Notes under the pieces: model-generated
Told to the model about the DNA's origin: nothing
The model's database searches: none
The model's input: the letters and a program-made list of their open reading frames with translations, nothing else
Program-made: the position numbers and the translations under genes
In this document: positions 39,548-54,900 of the stretch, piece by piece
Layout of the letters: the number at the start of each line of letters is the position of its first letter
Numbering within the stretch: the stretch's first letter is position 1
From: Agelaius tricolor
Lineage: Eukaryota; Chordata; Aves; Passeriformes; Icteridae
NCBI GenBank assembly: GCA_023055355.1
Contig: JALJCS010000004.1
Coordinates: 23,961,744-24,025,743 of the forward strand
Length of the DNA: 64,000 nt
Reading direction: 5' to 3'

Positions 39548-39601
39548 AGGAGAAGAATAAGGAAAAGGAGAAGAATAAGGAAAAGGAGAAGAATAAGGAA
39601 A
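39548..39601. repeat. 18-bp purine minisatellite, three perfect copies
   Basis: The unit AGGAGAAGAATAAGGAAA occurs at 39548-39565, 39566-39583 and 39584-39601 without mismatch. This purine-rich tract lies 160 bases past a CR1 copy. Confidence 0.95.
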
Positions 39602-42264
39602 AGTTCATTCTTTGTTTATTCTGCCCAGGGCTATCACCAATTTTTATCAATGTGACACAAATTTCAGTTAGTTAATGGTATTCAACAAGTTCCTATGAGC
39701 CTGTACATACTGAACAATTAATACATTCTAATATCCAAATGAGAAAGTGTTATTTTATCTGTCACTTAACATATATTCATAAATAATCATGCATACAAAC
39801 ATATTAAATCATGGAGAAGAGTAATGAGTAATTTTCAAGTCCTGGCAACCAGCAGGATTCAATTGGAATATGCTGTTTGGCCTACTTGGCCCTATTAAAA
39901 CTTTCGAAGAAGGGGCAGCATGTCCTTTTTAATCTGTTTCTCAATGAATAGTAGTAAATAAATGAACATGAGATTGGTGGGTATGACAAATTATTATGCA
40001 CACTGACAACTTATAAACACTGCATTGCTTAGGGAATTACTATATGAATATATACAAGCAATTACATGTTTTAAATTATTTATTTCATTTTACAAATAAT
40101 ATACCACCGAAGTGGAAATTGATAAAAAAGAGAATACAAATACAATATTATATCAACTTTTTACTGAACTTATTAAGTGGAGGGCTCCTTAATGAGGAAA
40201 TTAATGAATGAAGCAGTTCATTATGGCTAAGCATTCTTTGTTGTCGTTAAGAATTTGCTGGCATAGACCTGTTATAGTCAGTTTAATTATGATTAATTTC
40301 TTATCTTGAATTCCATCTCCATTCAGATCTGAGAAACAAATGCAAACCCTATTACATGATCAAAGTTCATAAAATAGGGTAAGCTGCTGATGACCTTATA
40401 TTTTATTCATTTTCACATTCATATTTATCCGTTTTTATAAGAACTACTGTTAATCTTTCAATAGTTTTTAAAAATGCATTTATTCATGGTATGTTATACA
40501 ATCTCTTGCTCTTCTTAGAAGCAGGATCCTATGTTCAAGATTAAATGTCTCAACAGCTCTATTAGTCTTTTTCAAATTCAGTAACTACTATTTATTATCA
40601 ATTTAAAGAAAGATAATCTACTCTTAGTCTCAAAGATTTACTCCAAGTAATACTTACTAGATTGTCTAATTTTAATTGGTTTTATTTAGCCAAAGAACTC
40701 ATAAGCATCAGTGCAAATTGTACTTCAGCTGTAATCAAGGTTTAATCTCTCAGCTCTGTGGGGTTTTTTTCTGTGTGTGTGTGTGTCCATGAATTGATGA
40801 ATGGGGAGTATTTTTAATTAGTTTGTGTTTCTAAGAGCCTGTCAATAATAATTGGTCCACAATTTCCAGTATTTAACTATATATGGAATCAATAAAGTCT
40901 CATCCACTTATGACCTAATAGTTCAATCTAAAATAGATCCCATGCTGTCTTTGGTTGTATGGTACTGGTTACATTAATGTTATCATTTTATTCTCTAATT
41001 TACTTCACAAAATACCTTAAAAAATTGTGCAGTCAGACTCTCCATCTGTAATTCCTCTTCCCTTCAAGCCTCTACCTTTCCAGAGAATTATAGGTCTAAA
41101 AAAAATGAAATTTCTTTGGCTTTCATTAAACATGAAACTGAAAGAACTGCATGGTTTGAGTACACATTTGAGTCATGGGCTCTAGAGAATGCAGGAAGCA
41201 ATTCTATAGTGTCCCAGCTTTACTGCTTCCATTGCTCACACAAAACTTTGTTTTCTCTTGCAGAGTTTCAAAACAAATTGTTTTGCTATTCCTATAAAAA
41301 TCAACATATGGGATGATTTGGAAACAAAAAAAAAAAATTTCACCTACTTCCCCAATGTATTTATATATAAGCCGACAGCAATATGAAAATTAAAACACAA
41401 TCTTGTAGAACCTTTATAAGACCCATACTCTAACACTAAGGGGAATTGGGATCTGCAACTTCTTTTTTATGTAACTTCTAATAATTCTTAAGATGTTATC
41501 AAATAGTGAGTTGATACTGTACATTCTCTTTAGCTGGAATGCCCTTTTCATGTCAGTATTTGAAAATAGGGATTTGATCTATCCAATTGAAAATTACCTA
41601 AATTTATCTACATTGGGAAAACTTTCTTAGTCACAAGTATTTGTGCTGTGCTTTATTGGTTTTGTGATGTGCTCTTCAACACCAAAATGTTGTGAGTTCA
41701 GTTCAACTTGTCTCAACTGTGTTTGGGACCAAAATCTTCTGAAGTCCTTTAAATCATTCTCTGCTCGTTTTTTTCCTAAAAGGGAAGAATTTCAGTTTTC
41801 CTGACCATTTGAAAACTATCTTGTTCCCCTTCTGAGCCCTACTATAACTAGAAACATGGGTATCTCATCAATGTGTAAATCTGTGAAGCCAAAGTAGTCT
41901 GTATAAGTGAACAATTTGAAAGATGACATTTTAATTATTACTTCCCATAGGTATTTGGGATCATATGTTTAAGAGCTTGTGATGCACATGAACATTATGT
42001 CTTTCAGAAGTCTTCACTACTGGCTTCATGAGTCTGCCCTTTTGAAAAGCACCCTCTATCAAATTTATGATATTGTCTTACTTAAAATGGGTACTGATCT
42101 AAGTCAACTGAAGGCTTGATTGTACTGTTATGACTGTCCCAGCAGTTAATCCCATGGGGACAACCTTGGTTTGACCAATGATTTCTGTGTTTTGCTGGCT
42201 TTTAAACTCCTTTCCAGATCTTGTCTAACTCTTGTCATTCTCTCACACAGTATTTTCAGTATCC

Positions 42265-42330
42265 ATCTCTCTTTTTCTTTCTTTAATTTCTTTCTTTCCT
42301 TCTTTCCCTCTTTGTCTTCCCATTATATCA
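42265..42330. repeat. Pyrimidine-rich tract
   Basis: CTTT/CCTT-rich stretch, almost all pyrimidine on the plus strand. The overlapping open frame rich in Ser, Phe and Leu is a by-product. Confidence 0.8.
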
Positions 42331-45300
42331 AATCTCAAACCTTTCTTTGCTTACTTTTATCCCAGTAGTATTCCCATTTGTTTCTACTCTGCCAGTGCTC
42401 ACAAGCATAGATATTAATTGGATTTCAACTTCCCAATTATTCCTAGTCACTAGTATATCTCCCTTCCTGTGAAAACTCTACCTTACCCACATTTATAAAA
42501 CTCCCTTTGGCAAATTGGTTTAAGGCAGTTTTCAACCAGTTTTAATTTTACTTTTTTTTACATATATTATTCCTGTTCTGATCTCTGTATATAGGTAACA
42601 GACTCTTCAGATCAAGGCTATCGCAGGTATCCAGTTGACATTATTCATCCTATTCATAAAATCATTTTAATGACAAAATAACTTAACTATCTAATCACAT
42701 CATCACCACTCTGCTTTTATGGAAATATGATGAACATTACACTAAGAAGCATTTTCAAAAGATAAACAAATATCATTAGTGCATACACCTTTATTCTGTT
42801 TGTAAGATGTCTATCTCTCCTTTGTAATAAATTATATTAAAAAACTCTGACTCTAATGTTAGTCATGGGCAGTTCAGAAAATATACAATCCTAAGGATGA
42901 TAGCAAGTCAGAAAGAAATAATTTTCCTGGGATCAAATTCTCCCCTGACAACATTTACTTTAACTACTTACAACTGTGTAAGATAGGCATAAGCTGCCGT
43001 CTAAGTAAAGATCTTTGTTCATTTTCATAATTGACACTGTGTACCATATTTTGTTTTCAAATAAATGGCTTTAAAAGATCATGAATCAATGTGTGAAAAG
43101 TCTAGATTACCCTTACTGACCTAGTACTGACCTGCTGTGTAACAGAATAGAATAAAATAAATGAGTCCAAAAGGAGATTCCAGCAGCTATAGCTGCAGAG
43201 GTGAGTGTTGTATTGGCAGAACTGTTGGAAGTGATAATTCCTCTGTGCTCCACTGGTATACTTAGATTTGGATGTCGATGACTTTTTGTGTCATAAATAA
43301 GTAGCACAAAGGGAGAAAAATATCAAAAATACGACTGAAAAGCTGCAGCCTAACTTTTCAATACTGACCCAAATTGGGCTACTGATTTTCTGCTCAAGTA
43401 TTTACTGGTATTATTACTTATCTCTGCATCTCTTTATTTAATTCTTTGTATGCTGAAAGAAAAAGAGCATGGAGTGAAGTATGACAAGGTATAAGTATTT
43501 CAGTATTATTTAAATATACATAGGTAGGATTAGCTTCACAGGAAAATGTGTATGCCTGGGTCAGGTGGCAGAATCCAGAGCTCCTGATTTAGCTGTCTGG
43601 AATCCCCACAGAAAATATTTGATTTTTAATGGGATACATCGAAGTCCTTCAGTAAGATACCTAACATAGCCAGTGTTGACTGAGTGTCAAACTCAATTTC
43701 TTTATTCTGTGGCTGGAGGGGTGTGCATCCTGGTTTCCAGAGGCTCCATGATACAGCGTGGAGCTGTATTCACTCAGGCTACGAGACATGGCTTCATTCC
43801 TGTTTAAAGTGAGTGAAATGTCTCCTCTTCATGCAGTATGCTATTAATTAGCTGTCCCCTGCTACATATAGCACTGAGATGTTCCCTAGGTGACTAAAAT
43901 CCTGCTGGCCAGGAACTAAGCCAGCCAGATGAAGGGACACAGCAAAGTGCTCAGTCCTAACACTTTCCATCTTTGAGCACTCTTTTATTTTATTGTGCAT
44001 AGAAACTGTAGCCCAAAACCTCTTCCCCACTAGACAAAAGATATCCAAACTGGATTGTATTGTTAGCAACATCTCCTAGTAGCCAGGGTATGTGACAGAA
44101 ACTAACAACCTTGTTGAGGCCAAGAAAAAAGTGGCAGTTTCACCCATTAGGAGGGAAAGGAGGAAATCTGTGGAGGCACTAGCAGTTCTCAGTTTTGCTG
44201 CTCTACTCAGAGGAAAATTCAGCAGACAGGAAATTGTCAGCCATCCACTCTACCATTCCCTGGACTGCCATCCATGTGTGACTGAGTGCAGACTTTGAAC
44301 CACTCTGAAGTGGTTTCCAGTCACTAGCAGCACAAGGTATTGTAGTGTTATGGTACCTGCAGAAATTCTGATTCTACTATATTTGGTCAAATTCTCTCAT
44401 GAAATCACATAAATTACAATTAAATAAACCATATCACTATATACTATATTTATATTGTTTTCTTAACGTGATGTTGGACAGTCTAATGAACTAGTATATA
44501 ATGCTGATGCTAATGTTTTTCTAAACCTACTGAGAAAGGATATTTCTACTCCTTTTTCTGAGTGGCAAATCTACTTAAATATGGTCAATCCATAGGCAAT
44601 TGTGACTGTGCTCCAGAAATGCAGAATATATAAGCAACTCTGTATGTAGAACTGGCAGATCTACAGTTTTTCACCAAAACAAGAGACTGATCCAGCTCCA
44701 GGTGAGGTCACTGGGACTAATGTCCATGGTAACAACAGCAGAGATGTGACATTTCCTTGCCCAGAGTTTAATTTATTCTGACTATTGTAGGGAATATTTT
44801 TAACCTTCTGTTCCAAAAGTCACTGGCCTAGACTGGCACAGATGGCATAGTACTCCAATATCAAACCACAGCAGCAAAAAAATTACAGAAAGTGACACAG
44901 TATAGAATCTAGGTTGTATTTAGACAGCCATTCCTCAATTTTAGAGTGGAGGTGGAGGGGGTGTTTGTTTGTTTGAGTTTTTTTTTTTTTTGCTTTTGGG
45001 GTTTTTTTAATTTGGTTGCAGGGGTGTGGGGATATTTTTTAGGCTTTCCTCATTGTTCAGTATTTTTTTATGATCATCAGGAAAGTAGTTGTGGAAGTAT
45101 GTAATGTTTCTCATGGAGATGCAGTCAGAATTATAACCCACTAATAAACATAAATTAGAGTACAACTCATGTTAACCTCACAATAGAAAGCAGAAAAAAA
45201 AGAACATATCTCTTGAAATAAACTTTAATAACCATAAAAGGCATTGTAAAATGGAAAATAATGTGTAATAGCTTAAGTCTACATGATGTTTAAACATGTA

Positions 45301-45928
45301 ATTAAAATAGAGTTTTGGGACTGCAATGGTGAGAAGTGGTAATAGGAGCAGTAGTATAAAATTCCAATGATTTTAATTGGTACATTTATGAACTCTGTTC
45401 TCTCTAATTAATGTGATTATAAATATGATCCGTATAGGATTGTGTTTCAAAGAGAAATAAGTTTTAGCTTTGTTGTTATAAAGAAGAACTAAACTTTGGT
45501 ACTTCATACTTTCAAAAGGCAAATAATAACATTTGGGGTTTGTGGGAGATACGAGAGTTTTGAGTTTTGCATGGCTTGAATTAGCAGTACTTTGCTTTGG
45601 ACCAAGTGTATTTTGTGAAACAGGCACAATGCCTTAGGTAAGTAAATTTTAAATAAAACATAAATTTTATCCTGTATATTGTATTTTGGTGAAAGTGGAA
45701 AACCAAATTGCTCTGGTTTTGGTTCATGGCAATGATCATTATGTATAAATATCTCTGAATTGGGAAGGTAGGGATATTTTACTTCTGGATTATCCTGTTT
45801 TTCTTCCAGTCAGTCCATTCCTTTAGTGAATTCTTGAAACAAAAAGACCTTTCTATTCAACTTTCAGCGTAATAAAGTGTTTTATCTCATTACTTGTATT
45901 TCTGCAGTACAATTCCATAGTCCACATG

Positions 45929-45952
45929 CACACACACACACACACACACACA
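45929..45952. repeat. (CA)12 microsatellite
   Basis: Twelve perfect CA units in intergenic DNA. Confidence 0.97.
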
Positions 45953-48900
45953 GAGTTTTGATTTTCTTAGGATATGTACAAAATTCTACTGTTTTGATGA
46001 ACTTTGGTACAAAATTCCTACATTACAAAATTCACTAGAAAATAATGTGGGTAATTTCTTTGTGGATAGTTTGGGGCTAGTTGTTTTGTGAAAGACTAAA
46101 TTATTGCTTTATAAGGTAAACAATGCTGAAATTATATATCAATCCCTCAGGTGTTTCAATTTCTTTTTTAGGTAAAGGAAAAATATTCAATGACAGAGCC
46201 ATTGCTCCACCAATAACTTGGTGGAATTATTCAACAGTGGTGTTTACATATAGAATCAATTGCTGTTTTTACAGCTGTCTCCTTACTGCAGTTTCAAGAG
46301 GAGTTTTCTGTAAATGTTGTGTATCTTTACCAGCTTAATTCTCATCAGATAGAGAGATGCTGCAAAGCATTCTTCCATACTACCTTCTCAGGATTTGTTA
46401 TTTTAATTCAAGACAATTGTTCTGGATTGAAGGCAAATACAAAATATTATTTTCATGTTTGTTCTTTGTATCATGCAGCTTACCTGATTAACTGGTGTTA
46501 AAACAAGTGATTACAAATACTCATCCTTCAAGGCAAGTGAAAAGAGTAGCCTGTAACTTCAGTGGTGCCAATGGGAATATATTTGACCTCTCATCTCCAA
46601 TCCTGACATTGTTTAACCATGTCACACAACTAGAGAATTTCAATTATTTGTTCAGAAGAGCCATTCATAATTGCCTGGTGTAAGCCTGCCTTTAGGATGC
46701 AAAGCAGAAAACAATGAAAACGCTAGTCTGGTGAATTAGAACAGCATCACTTAAATGTATAAATTAAATGGGCCTCTTTTCACAGCTTTCTCTTTCTATT
46801 CTGAGAGGCCTCAGCCTGGTGACATCAAAGACAGGATTATGTGAGAAGATAAAAACTTGATCTAATGTCCATGTTTGAAGTCATGAAAGTCCTCTTCTCT
46901 TCAAGCCAAAATAACCCTCCTTAAAGCACAATGAGCTCCAGTCCAGGTGCAGGGGTGGGGGGGAAGGTTTCAGCAAGGCACTGAAGATATGTCAGAAAAG
47001 CCAGAGTTGTACATTAAACCATAATCTTCCTAAATGTGCTAAGAGATTGTATATAGGCTTTAACAGCTTTGTCCTGTCAATTAGTTTGTTAAGTCTTCCT
47101 TTTAATTGAAGAATGCTATTATGCATGTGGCTGGATTGGCTTTTAATGAGAATTTAATCTGTTTCGTGTACTTATAGAGAAATCTTCATGATATACGAAG
47201 AATCAAAAGGGGAGTACTAAAACACAAGGTCATCTAAGAGTACACTGTGAATATATGTTTTTGGTGTCCCTGCATGGAAGACTCGGCTTCTGATATGGCT
47301 GATACTCTGCCTATGGATTACAGAAGGATTTATGATGTAGGGCAAAACTGTGGCCTTTTAATACATTAAACCTTGTCCCTCTCTGTGAAGGAGTCCTCTT
47401 ACATTTGAATATTCTCTTATGTGGTGAAATTATCTTCTCTGTAGTCTCTAAAAATTGAGATCAATGGAAACTTTCACCTCATAAAAAAGTACAGTTTCAG
47501 TGCTTCATAAAGAAGACTTTTGTTTTAATGTGAGCATCTCTAAAACATGTATTAAAAGTACTTGCTGTTCTAACAGTGAAGAAACTATCATGGTCTTGGA
47601 CAGTCTCAGCAAGTGCAACTGTCCAGGTTAAAAGGCATGCTGATTGCTGTAAAATTTAATGGACATCAGATACTAATGAAAATGTTTGCCTTAAGTACAG
47701 TCTATGACCTTGCAATGTGGTCATCTCTTTTCCCTGCATTTCAGTTTTTTACATATATTCATTAACAGAAGAGGTACATAGCAGGTTTTCAGTTCATAAC
47801 TATGGACAATCAGATGCAACAAACCACATGAAAAATAAGTAATTGACCATATGCCTGATATTTGCCGCTGCCTCAATTTGAGCATCAGATAATTCACAAT
47901 GGTTTTGTTGTATTTGGTTCTACTCCACTGGTGGGGGATGATTTCTTATGGGTTATTGACCATAACTTTAAAATAATATATCTATTATGTTACTGCTTTT
48001 TATTTCCCTTACGTTTCCAGAAGAATGGTTATGCTATTATGGAATATTGGGACAAGTATATTTCACTTAATTTGAATTATGGTGGAAAACAGAATTCTCT
48101 TTTTCAAAAATTTGATCTTTTACTGGCTTTATATGTACAATCCATGTAGCTACATATTTTGATAGCTATAATGTAGTTTAATTTCTTTCATTTATAGTTG
48201 TATGCAGGCACACATAATTTCTACTGCCAATTCCTCTGCTCCCTGCCTGCCTTTTTGTTTCACTTTGTGAGGTCATTTCTCCTTTCTCCAGCTGGGTTTA
48301 AGTCACTAAATTCATCCTGCCCTTTTCATTTGCAAAAGTTTTAAGACAGCATATTCCTGTTGCATGGGAAGATTTATTACTGCAAGATTCATGTAAAGGC
48401 CATCAGTAACAACTTCATTGAATTAGTCCCTGACAGACACAGAATGTTTCTTCATGATGTAGGACACACAGATAAATACTAATTCTGTAGGCAGGTAGCA
48501 TATTAATTAGATTTCACCAGGATACAGAAACCTTTAAGATGTGTTTCCAATGGTCTTACTGCTATGACATAATTCTTCTATCAAGTCTGTCTTAGAGGTG
48601 AATATTTTCTTCCGGTCTGGCTTTCAGGCAGCACAGTGGCACTAAAGTCATTGGATGAGTACAAAGAAAGGTTTTCATTACTTGATGATGGTGGGAAGGC
48701 CCCTCATAGAATATTTTCGAGATGTTAGAATGGGAGTAAGTTTAATCCAAGAGGCCCTTGTGCCAGCTTTTCCCATTTGCAGCTCTGGGTGGTCCAGCTG
48801 AATCTTTTGAGATCATTAGGGTCCCCCTAAGCATTTTGATGACAAAGCAATTAATGGAAATTCTTAGAATGAGGGGCTGATAGAATGTTTAACAAGCTCT

Positions 48901-51900
48901 TTACATCTTTTATTTCTTCCATGAAACTTTCATCCTCCTCATTTTCCTGGTTTTTATCACTGCTATATATGGCAGCAAGAAACACTTGATAAGCAAAAAA
49001 ATTGAGAATAGATAACTGCATAACCAAGAAGAACTGGGTGGTGTCCATTCTAGAACTGAAAGCAGCTGCCTAAATGGGTTAAGTTCAAAGCAACACAAAC
49101 CTGACATCTATCCATGTATCCATGTCTTAGGCTGGGCACTGCCATCTGCAAGCATCAGGACCTCAAGGCAGAATGAGGCAGTTCTTCCAAGGAGCCAAAG
49201 CTCCATAGCACTTGGAAAAGGGATAATGCTAATTAGAAACCAGAGAGCTCAAAGGGATGAGAAGACCTGATTAGCTAGCTTAGCTCAGTAAGAAAATTAA
49301 AATATCTTGCTCAGATAAGACTCAAAGGAAAGAGGAAATCTGTCTGAATTCAGACTGTCTCTGAGGCAGTGCTGGTACCCAAAGCTTATTTGCATGAGAA
49401 TGTAAGTGGATTTTATCATTGCTTTCTTCAAAGTAGGACAGGTACCAGCAACTATAGCAGAGTTTTATGAACACAATGATGTATTTCATAACCCTTTAGT
49501 TATTTACATTTATCAATTTCTTGGAATTGAATTAGGAGAAAAGTATCAAAATGAAAGGCTCTTCCCATGAGAGAGAAGAGGATCTTGCAGGTGGGGCTTG
49601 ACCCTATATTTGTGAAGTTTAGATACAATCTCTGTCTCTGCGACCAGCCATCTAAGCAAAGTTAGGTTTTCTTTATGTTCTCTGTCTGTAAGTAGTGCCT
49701 TTTTACAGTCTACAACTCTATCTAGCATGAAAAAAAGTCCAACTCAATCTTGACTAGACCCCTTGATGCTCTGAGAGTCTAGTCTGAAAAAAATGTACTT
49801 TACTTCTCATCTGATATGTAAGTTCCCAAGAAATTTACATGTTACAGCTTGACTTGTTTATTTGCTTGGGGTTTTTGTTTGTTTTGGTTTTGGGGGTTTT
49901 TTGTTTACTTGTTATTTTGTTATGGCGGTGCTTTTCACTAACATACTGCAGTGTTTTCATCATTTGGCCTGGTGGGCTAAAAAGGAGAGTTTCTGTACAC
50001 ATAACAACAGTATTAACAAGTTCTGGTATCCATAGAGCAGTCTCTGAATGTCTTGGCCATACTGGGTCAAAGTAATTGAATCCTTCTTTATATCCACCAA
50101 AGATGTGAATGGAAACTGCGTGAATCACCCCTTTCTCTTAGTCTTCTGTGGCTACTGGGAGAATTATCACCTGGATGTCAGTGTCCTTATTAAATATTTA
50201 ATGACAAATCCTAAAATAAAAGAAACTTGAAAAGTTAAAATGTCTTCAGCAGCAAAAACAAAGATCAAATTTTTAAGTCCTCTTCAATGTGCCCTTGTTA
50301 ATTTTGTAAAAGTCATTGAACACACCTTTCATCCTTTGAGAGAGTAGAGTTTATGTCTCTACTGTTTGTGAATCTTTCTCCACTAAGAAGCCAATTCATG
50401 TCCAATTCTAATTACTTTGACATGTCATCTCTAAGTATTATTCCTAAATGACTTTCCAAAATTTTGAGATTGAAGTATTGCATTTTACGTAGCATTGTCA
50501 ATCTTTGGAACTTTCTACATAAATGTCCAATGTTCTTGCCTTAGATTCTCAGTGTAGTTTTTTGCATTTCAAGTCTGGTGTTTTTTTTTGTGACAGCATT
50601 GTTGGGGAAAAAAAAATGTACGGAAAGGAAAAGGGGATCCATTTAAATAAAATTATCTTTGTTGACCTTGTAGTATTTTTGGTAACACTGATAAATAAAA
50701 AAACCTATCATATAGGCAATTAGGATGTTCTCACCTGTATGATAGCATTGATTTACTTCAGCCTGTGCTGCTACAGCTTTCTTGACTTGAGCATTTCCTT
50801 CTTAAGTGATGCAAAAGTGCCAGAGATTTTGTTTTTCTTAAGTTAATTGTGCAACAGTAAATGATGCTCTAATGCTCTGAATTAAAAAGGCACACAACAA
50901 TCCCAAGGCAGGGATTGTTCGCATCAGAATGAAAAAGTTCGGACTGTTGTTCCAATGAGGTAATTTCCCTCAGAAGAAGAGAGTGAAATCTTGGTAGAGT
51001 CTTGCAGCTACCATCTTTGCAAAAATGTTAGCATAAGATATGCCCTTAACAGCCAGTAGTGACAAATGCCTTTCTGCCTTCTTCTGCCATGAATTAAAAA
51101 AAACACCCACTCATTACTTTTGGGAGTTCCAGAAAACTGCTGGGACATTCAAGATACCTCTCTGATGACAATGAATCAGTGCCACTAGTGTGGTCCAACT
51201 CTTTTTCATGGCCGTCTAAACAGGGAGGCAATTTTAATTTTCAGCAAATCAGAGAGATGTGGTTGAATTTTACAATTTCCTGATTCCTTCTTAGGAGAAA
51301 TGTATGTTTGTGGTGTTTCTCAGGCACATTAGGAAAATTGAATCTGTTGAGACCAGACTTAACTTCCCTACAAAAAAAATTTGCCCTGAAAAAATTATAG
51401 AGCTTCAGTGAAAAAATGGCATACAATCATACCATATCACAAGAAATAGGGAATTTCATATTCCAGGAGAACTTAAGACAAATTCACTGTCACACTCAGA
51501 GAACACAGATTCTGGGCTTACACTAAGAAATTAAGAAAACTCAGAGTAGTAAATAAATAGAGCAGTAAGTTTAAAAGTATTGTGCAAGTAAGGAAGAAAT
51601 GGAGGGGACAAGAAGAGCACTGTATGCATGCTAAAGGTATTATGAATCCATGAGAACTTTCAATTTTTTCTTGACCTTCATTTATATTCCTGCATATTCA
51701 ATAAGTTTTCTGCTGTTGTGTTAGTAAAGGGAATCTTGTGAGTTGCTTGTATCTGGCAAGTCTCCTCAGATACCTTTATTACAAGACCTAAAATGCATAA
51801 ATTCATGTTACATGAGTTCACACTATTTCAGTGTGTAGTCAGACTGTGCAAAGTTCTAGTCCTCCTCAACATACACTGATGACTTGCCAGGCACCACCAC

Positions 51901-54900
51901 ACGAAGCTCTTTACTGAAGCTCTGTTCAATATTTGGATTGTTGCATTACCTATATTTTCACTAAAAATTGGTTACCAGAGAAAAACACTGAGTTGTTTCA
52001 TAGTGGCTTGCATTTAATACCTGCAGATTTTATTAACCCCATTTTAGGCTTATATTTGTTATTATTTCCTTTAGAATTCTTCAGTCTAATACAGTGATAT
52101 TGATCCATATATTTTCTCTTCATTTATCTGGAGATTTGCAGATGAAATATGTTGGTGGTTACAAAACAGCAAATATCTTGAAATGTAAAATCTGCAGCAA
52201 TATGACTTTGATCCCAAATTGAAGTCCATGTTTTCAACATGTTTGTTTGTTTCTTTTCAATGAAGTTTAAAGTTGCTAAATAAATCACGAAATTTCCCAT
52301 TTTTAAGAAAGCTTATAAACAGCTATAATGTAAAGATACCAGAGCCTTAGTAAAGGATCTCAATTCACTTGTTATTTGTTTTACTGGCGTAATTGGTGTA
52401 ATTTAACTTTGGAGATATATCATATTCATCTTTTTATGGTTTTTTCTTTATCTCTATCACAAATATTTGAGGAAGCAATAAGTTGATTCTCTTTCTAGAT
52501 CTTATGCCAACAGTCCCATTCAACTTTAAAAATTCTGTACAGTAATAATCAGCTAGCAATGCCTCACATTACGTTGCATTTTTTTCTGTGTGTACCAGGA
52601 AAGTTTTTCATAATCAGTCAGTAATAATTAGTTAAAAAAGATACAAGCACCTACCAGTTTCAACCATATATTTTATTAAGCATATGAAGTATCACAGTAA
52701 TTTGCATGTTTACTAATCTGTTGTGGTACAAATTCTTACCAGCCACAGTCAAAAGACCACATGGGGATTAAAAACACCCTAATTTCAAGACTTAGGAGAG
52801 GATAAACCCAAATCACACATCCCACATAAAACAACAGTTTCATAAAGCATAAATGGCTACTACAATTACACTAAAAATTTTCTTGCATATTTTTTCAGCA
52901 AATTATCATTTTCCAGTAGCAGTTCTATGGTGCAAGCAATACATGAAAATACATTTTTCCTTCTTTCTCTATGCACCGTTATCCATAATTAATAATTGAT
53001 TTAACTTTAAATTATTTTGACCGTCCTCAAAGGAAATGACCCACGCTGGGAGTTTGTTGTATAGTAGAATTAAAATTCTATTTTTTGGTAAATTGAAGAC
53101 TGATAATAAAAAATAACATTCCTTACTTATGGAAGACCTTTTTTCCTAATAATTTATTCACTGGTATTCTACCAAAAACCTTCCTTTTGACAGTAAGGGT
53201 CATAATTAGTTGATAAGGAATATCAAGTTGTTTTTACTTTTCCAAATGACTGCTTTAATATAACCCTGGCATAAAAATTTGGGGCATCATTGGTCATCAT
53301 TGTGCCACTCATATCTATTGTTCAATAATTATTTTAATAAGCAATACATAATAAAAGCAGGCCATGCAGTGTCAATGTATAGCTTTCTCCCAGATCTTTT
53401 GCCTTAAAACAGATTCTTGTATCTCATTAAAAATGGCTACCTCTCCCAGTGTAGGTTAAGCATCCATGTGAAGTCTAGAGAAATACTACAAGTTATCGTG
53501 ATATATTCTGGATATCAAATGCAGTCAAATTTATCTTTTAAACTCTGTGAAACTCAGTACTAGAGCTGTTTTTTTTTATTGTCAGAACTTGTCTATTTCC
53601 TCCTTCAAAAAGCTGCTTCTTTTCACTGGTCCTGTAACTAAGCAAGGAGATAGAGACAAAAGTAATACACCCACACTTCTGCCAATGCCTGCAACACTAT
53701 GGATGCTTCAGACATGCATGCCATAGACTCACCACTACTACAGTACCAGGGCACAGATGTCTGAGTTGCTTCTCCATCTTAGAGAGCATTTAAATTTGTA
53801 CCTATTTGCAGCCTACTATATCAATTATAGTAGTGTAGTGTTATTATAGTAGTGTTCAGTATCTCATGCAGAACATTTTTAGTTGTTTAAATTTATTTCA
53901 TCAGAAAATAAGCAAATTATTCCAATCAATACAGCACTATCCTTGAAATGAGGACTTTGTACATTCCTGAACCATTTTAAATATTTTTCTTATAGAACAT
54001 ATGTGGTTAATTTTTCATACACTGTACACTGAAATGGTATTAAAGAATTACTTTTATTCCAGACCCTTATCTACAAATGAAAGTCACAAATCCTGATCCC
54101 CTCTCTACTGAAGAACAATTGTCATAGGTAACCCCAGATGTTCATCTATCCCAGTGTCCTGTCTCCAACAAAAAACAAATAATGAGTGCTATACAAAGAG
54201 TAGGACAGAAAAAGTATGTTACACTACTTTCTGAAATATATTATTAGCATAGCAAATCTGAGCAAGAGACTGTGAGTTTTTATGGATCAATTGTCAGTGA
54301 GTTTACATGAATTTTTCACTTATTCTTAAAATGCATGTAAAATTTTAACACCCTGAACATCCTGCAACAATTAATTCAGTTATGTGCTGTGTGAAGTATC
54401 CTATCTTTACATTTGCTTTGAGCCCTCCTGAAGATTCACAGTTCTGGTATTAAGAGAAAGAATGAGCCTTCTCCAGGTCTCTCACAATTTTGTAAATTTG
54501 TGTCATATATCTCTGTATATCCTTGCTTTCCATGCTGAAAAGTCTTTGTCTATTGGATTGCTACATGTGCAGAAGAGGTACCTTCGATCATTGCCTCTGA
54601 TTCATTCTATATCCTGACAGTTTTAAGGTACCTCAGGTATATTTCAGGTGTGAGGAACTCGCAGGTGTCCCTGGTGCATTCCAGTTTCATTTAGATTTAA
54701 AGAGGAACGTGATATTTTCTGTTATGTTCTCTGTTCTTTTGCCAATATTTTTTTCTGTTTTCACAGCTAATGACTAATAAACCAGCATTTTCTTAGTGCT
54801 ATCTACCATAGCTTCATAAAAATCCAAACTTTACGACCTATTGTTATGTATATAAAACAGAGCGGTTTTCCCCATGCATGGCAGTTTGAATATATCAATA

